Below are positions 39,736 through 39,912 of a stretch of 39,912 nt of DNA, in pieces. Position 1 is the stretch's first letter, and each line of letters begins with the position of its first letter. Source of the DNA: Syntrophaceae bacterium UBA1163 (GTDB lineage: Bacteria; Desulfobacterota; BSN033; UBA1163). The notes beneath the pieces are model-generated. The model was not told the origin of the DNA, searched no databases, and saw only the letters and a list, made by a program, of their open reading frames with translations. The stretch is taken from NCBI GenBank assembly GCA_002311635.1, contig DBZJ01000043.1:1-39912 (forward strand), written 5' to 3'. The translations under genes were made by a program, and so were the position numbers.

Positions 39736-39912
39736 CTGTCCGGTGATTCGTGGATCGTATGGGTGATTCGTTTGAAGCTTATTTTACCACAAAGAAAAAA
39801 ATTTAACCAATCATCGGTCTTTCACGAATTGCCTCACATTAAATGTTACCCGTTTGGTTAAGCAAAAGGTATCGTTGACTGATAATTCATGTTACCCGAC
39901 AATTTCCCCTTT
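39736..39912. other. AT-rich non-coding end with ATGTTACCCG direct repeat
   Basis: No gene is supported. The 10-bp sequence ATGTTACCCG appears twice about 45 bp apart (near 39843 and 39889). On the minus strand this is the probable promoter region of the radical-SAM gene. Confidence 0.4.

Noticed and set aside
39493..39861. Plus-strand ORF of 122 aa at the right end
   Set aside because: It lies mostly antisense to the start of the radical-SAM gene and has no RBS or recognisable features.

Overview
The window looks like a piece of an uncultured, probably anaerobic Gram-negative bacterium, most likely of the Desulfobacterota/deltaproteobacterial type. This is inferred from content: LpxC (lipid A synthesis), Tat-exported HybA/HybB-type ferredoxin and quinone modules, a kinase with periplasmic c-type haem motifs, sigma-54 enhancer-binding regulation, large PAS/GAF kinases and many radical-SAM/Fe-S proteins. 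No rRNA, tRNA, CRISPR array or complete transposon was seen.

Layout. (1) 36-364: a CsoR/FrmR-type repressor broken by a one-base frameshift, then about 700 bp of AT-rich non-coding DNA ending in a sigma-54-like promoter, a 14-bp palindrome and a strong RBS. (2) 1081-6311: a tightly packed membrane redox operon with three GcvH-like proteins that all lack the lipoyl-lysine, a 49-aa anchor-like peptide, a Tat-exported four-cluster ferredoxin, a HybB/NrfD-type membrane subunit and a TlpA thioredoxin. (3) 6576-10154: its likely regulators, a haem-motif histidine kinase and a sigma-54 response regulator, followed at once by an archaemetzincin. (4) 10261-12585 (minus): a serine-palmitoyltransferase-like enzyme fused to a GNAT-type acyltransferase of the kind linked to bacterial ceramide synthesis. 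(5) 12852-16925: Rrf2 regulator, soluble ABC ATPase, HypB-like P-loop GTPase with Cys pairs, cysteine desulfurase and Fe-S domain protein, a candidate metallocluster-assembly operon. A 70-bp relic of the 5' end of the serine-palmitoyltransferase-like gene lies just behind it. (6) 17323-24941: a 1568-aa PAS/GAF kinase, a four-helix-bundle gene embedded in inverted AT-rich repeats, a NarL-type regulator, two stand-alone receivers and a kinase fragment with only the phospho-acceptor domain. (7) 24965-27290: very small genes, an isochorismatase-like protein without its nucleophile cysteine, a DUF4337 membrane protein, and a self-contained mini transcription unit. (8) 27362-33295 (minus): acyl-CoA dehydrogenase, excisionase-like HTH protein, receiver-LpxC fusion, aldehyde dehydrogenase and a radical-SAM activase-like enzyme. 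(9) 33400-36821 (plus): sirtuin, then a CsgG/SH3 lipoprotein behind a consensus sigma-54 promoter, then a zinc-ribbon membrane protein. (10) 37073-39735 (minus): alpha/beta hydrolase and a B12-type radical-SAM protein, separated by a 164-bp palindromic MITE-like element.

How it fits together. Signal transduction dominates: the haem kinase and sigma-54 regulator plausibly drive the adjacent redox operon, and the HisKA_3 PAS kinase plausibly pairs with the convergent NarL regulator. The most interesting candidates for undescribed biology are the lysine-less GcvH triad on a HybAB module, the one-polypeptide serine-palmitoyltransferase/acyltransferase, the ABC-GTPase-NifS-FeS operon with its flanking gene relic, and several very small genes with good expression signals.
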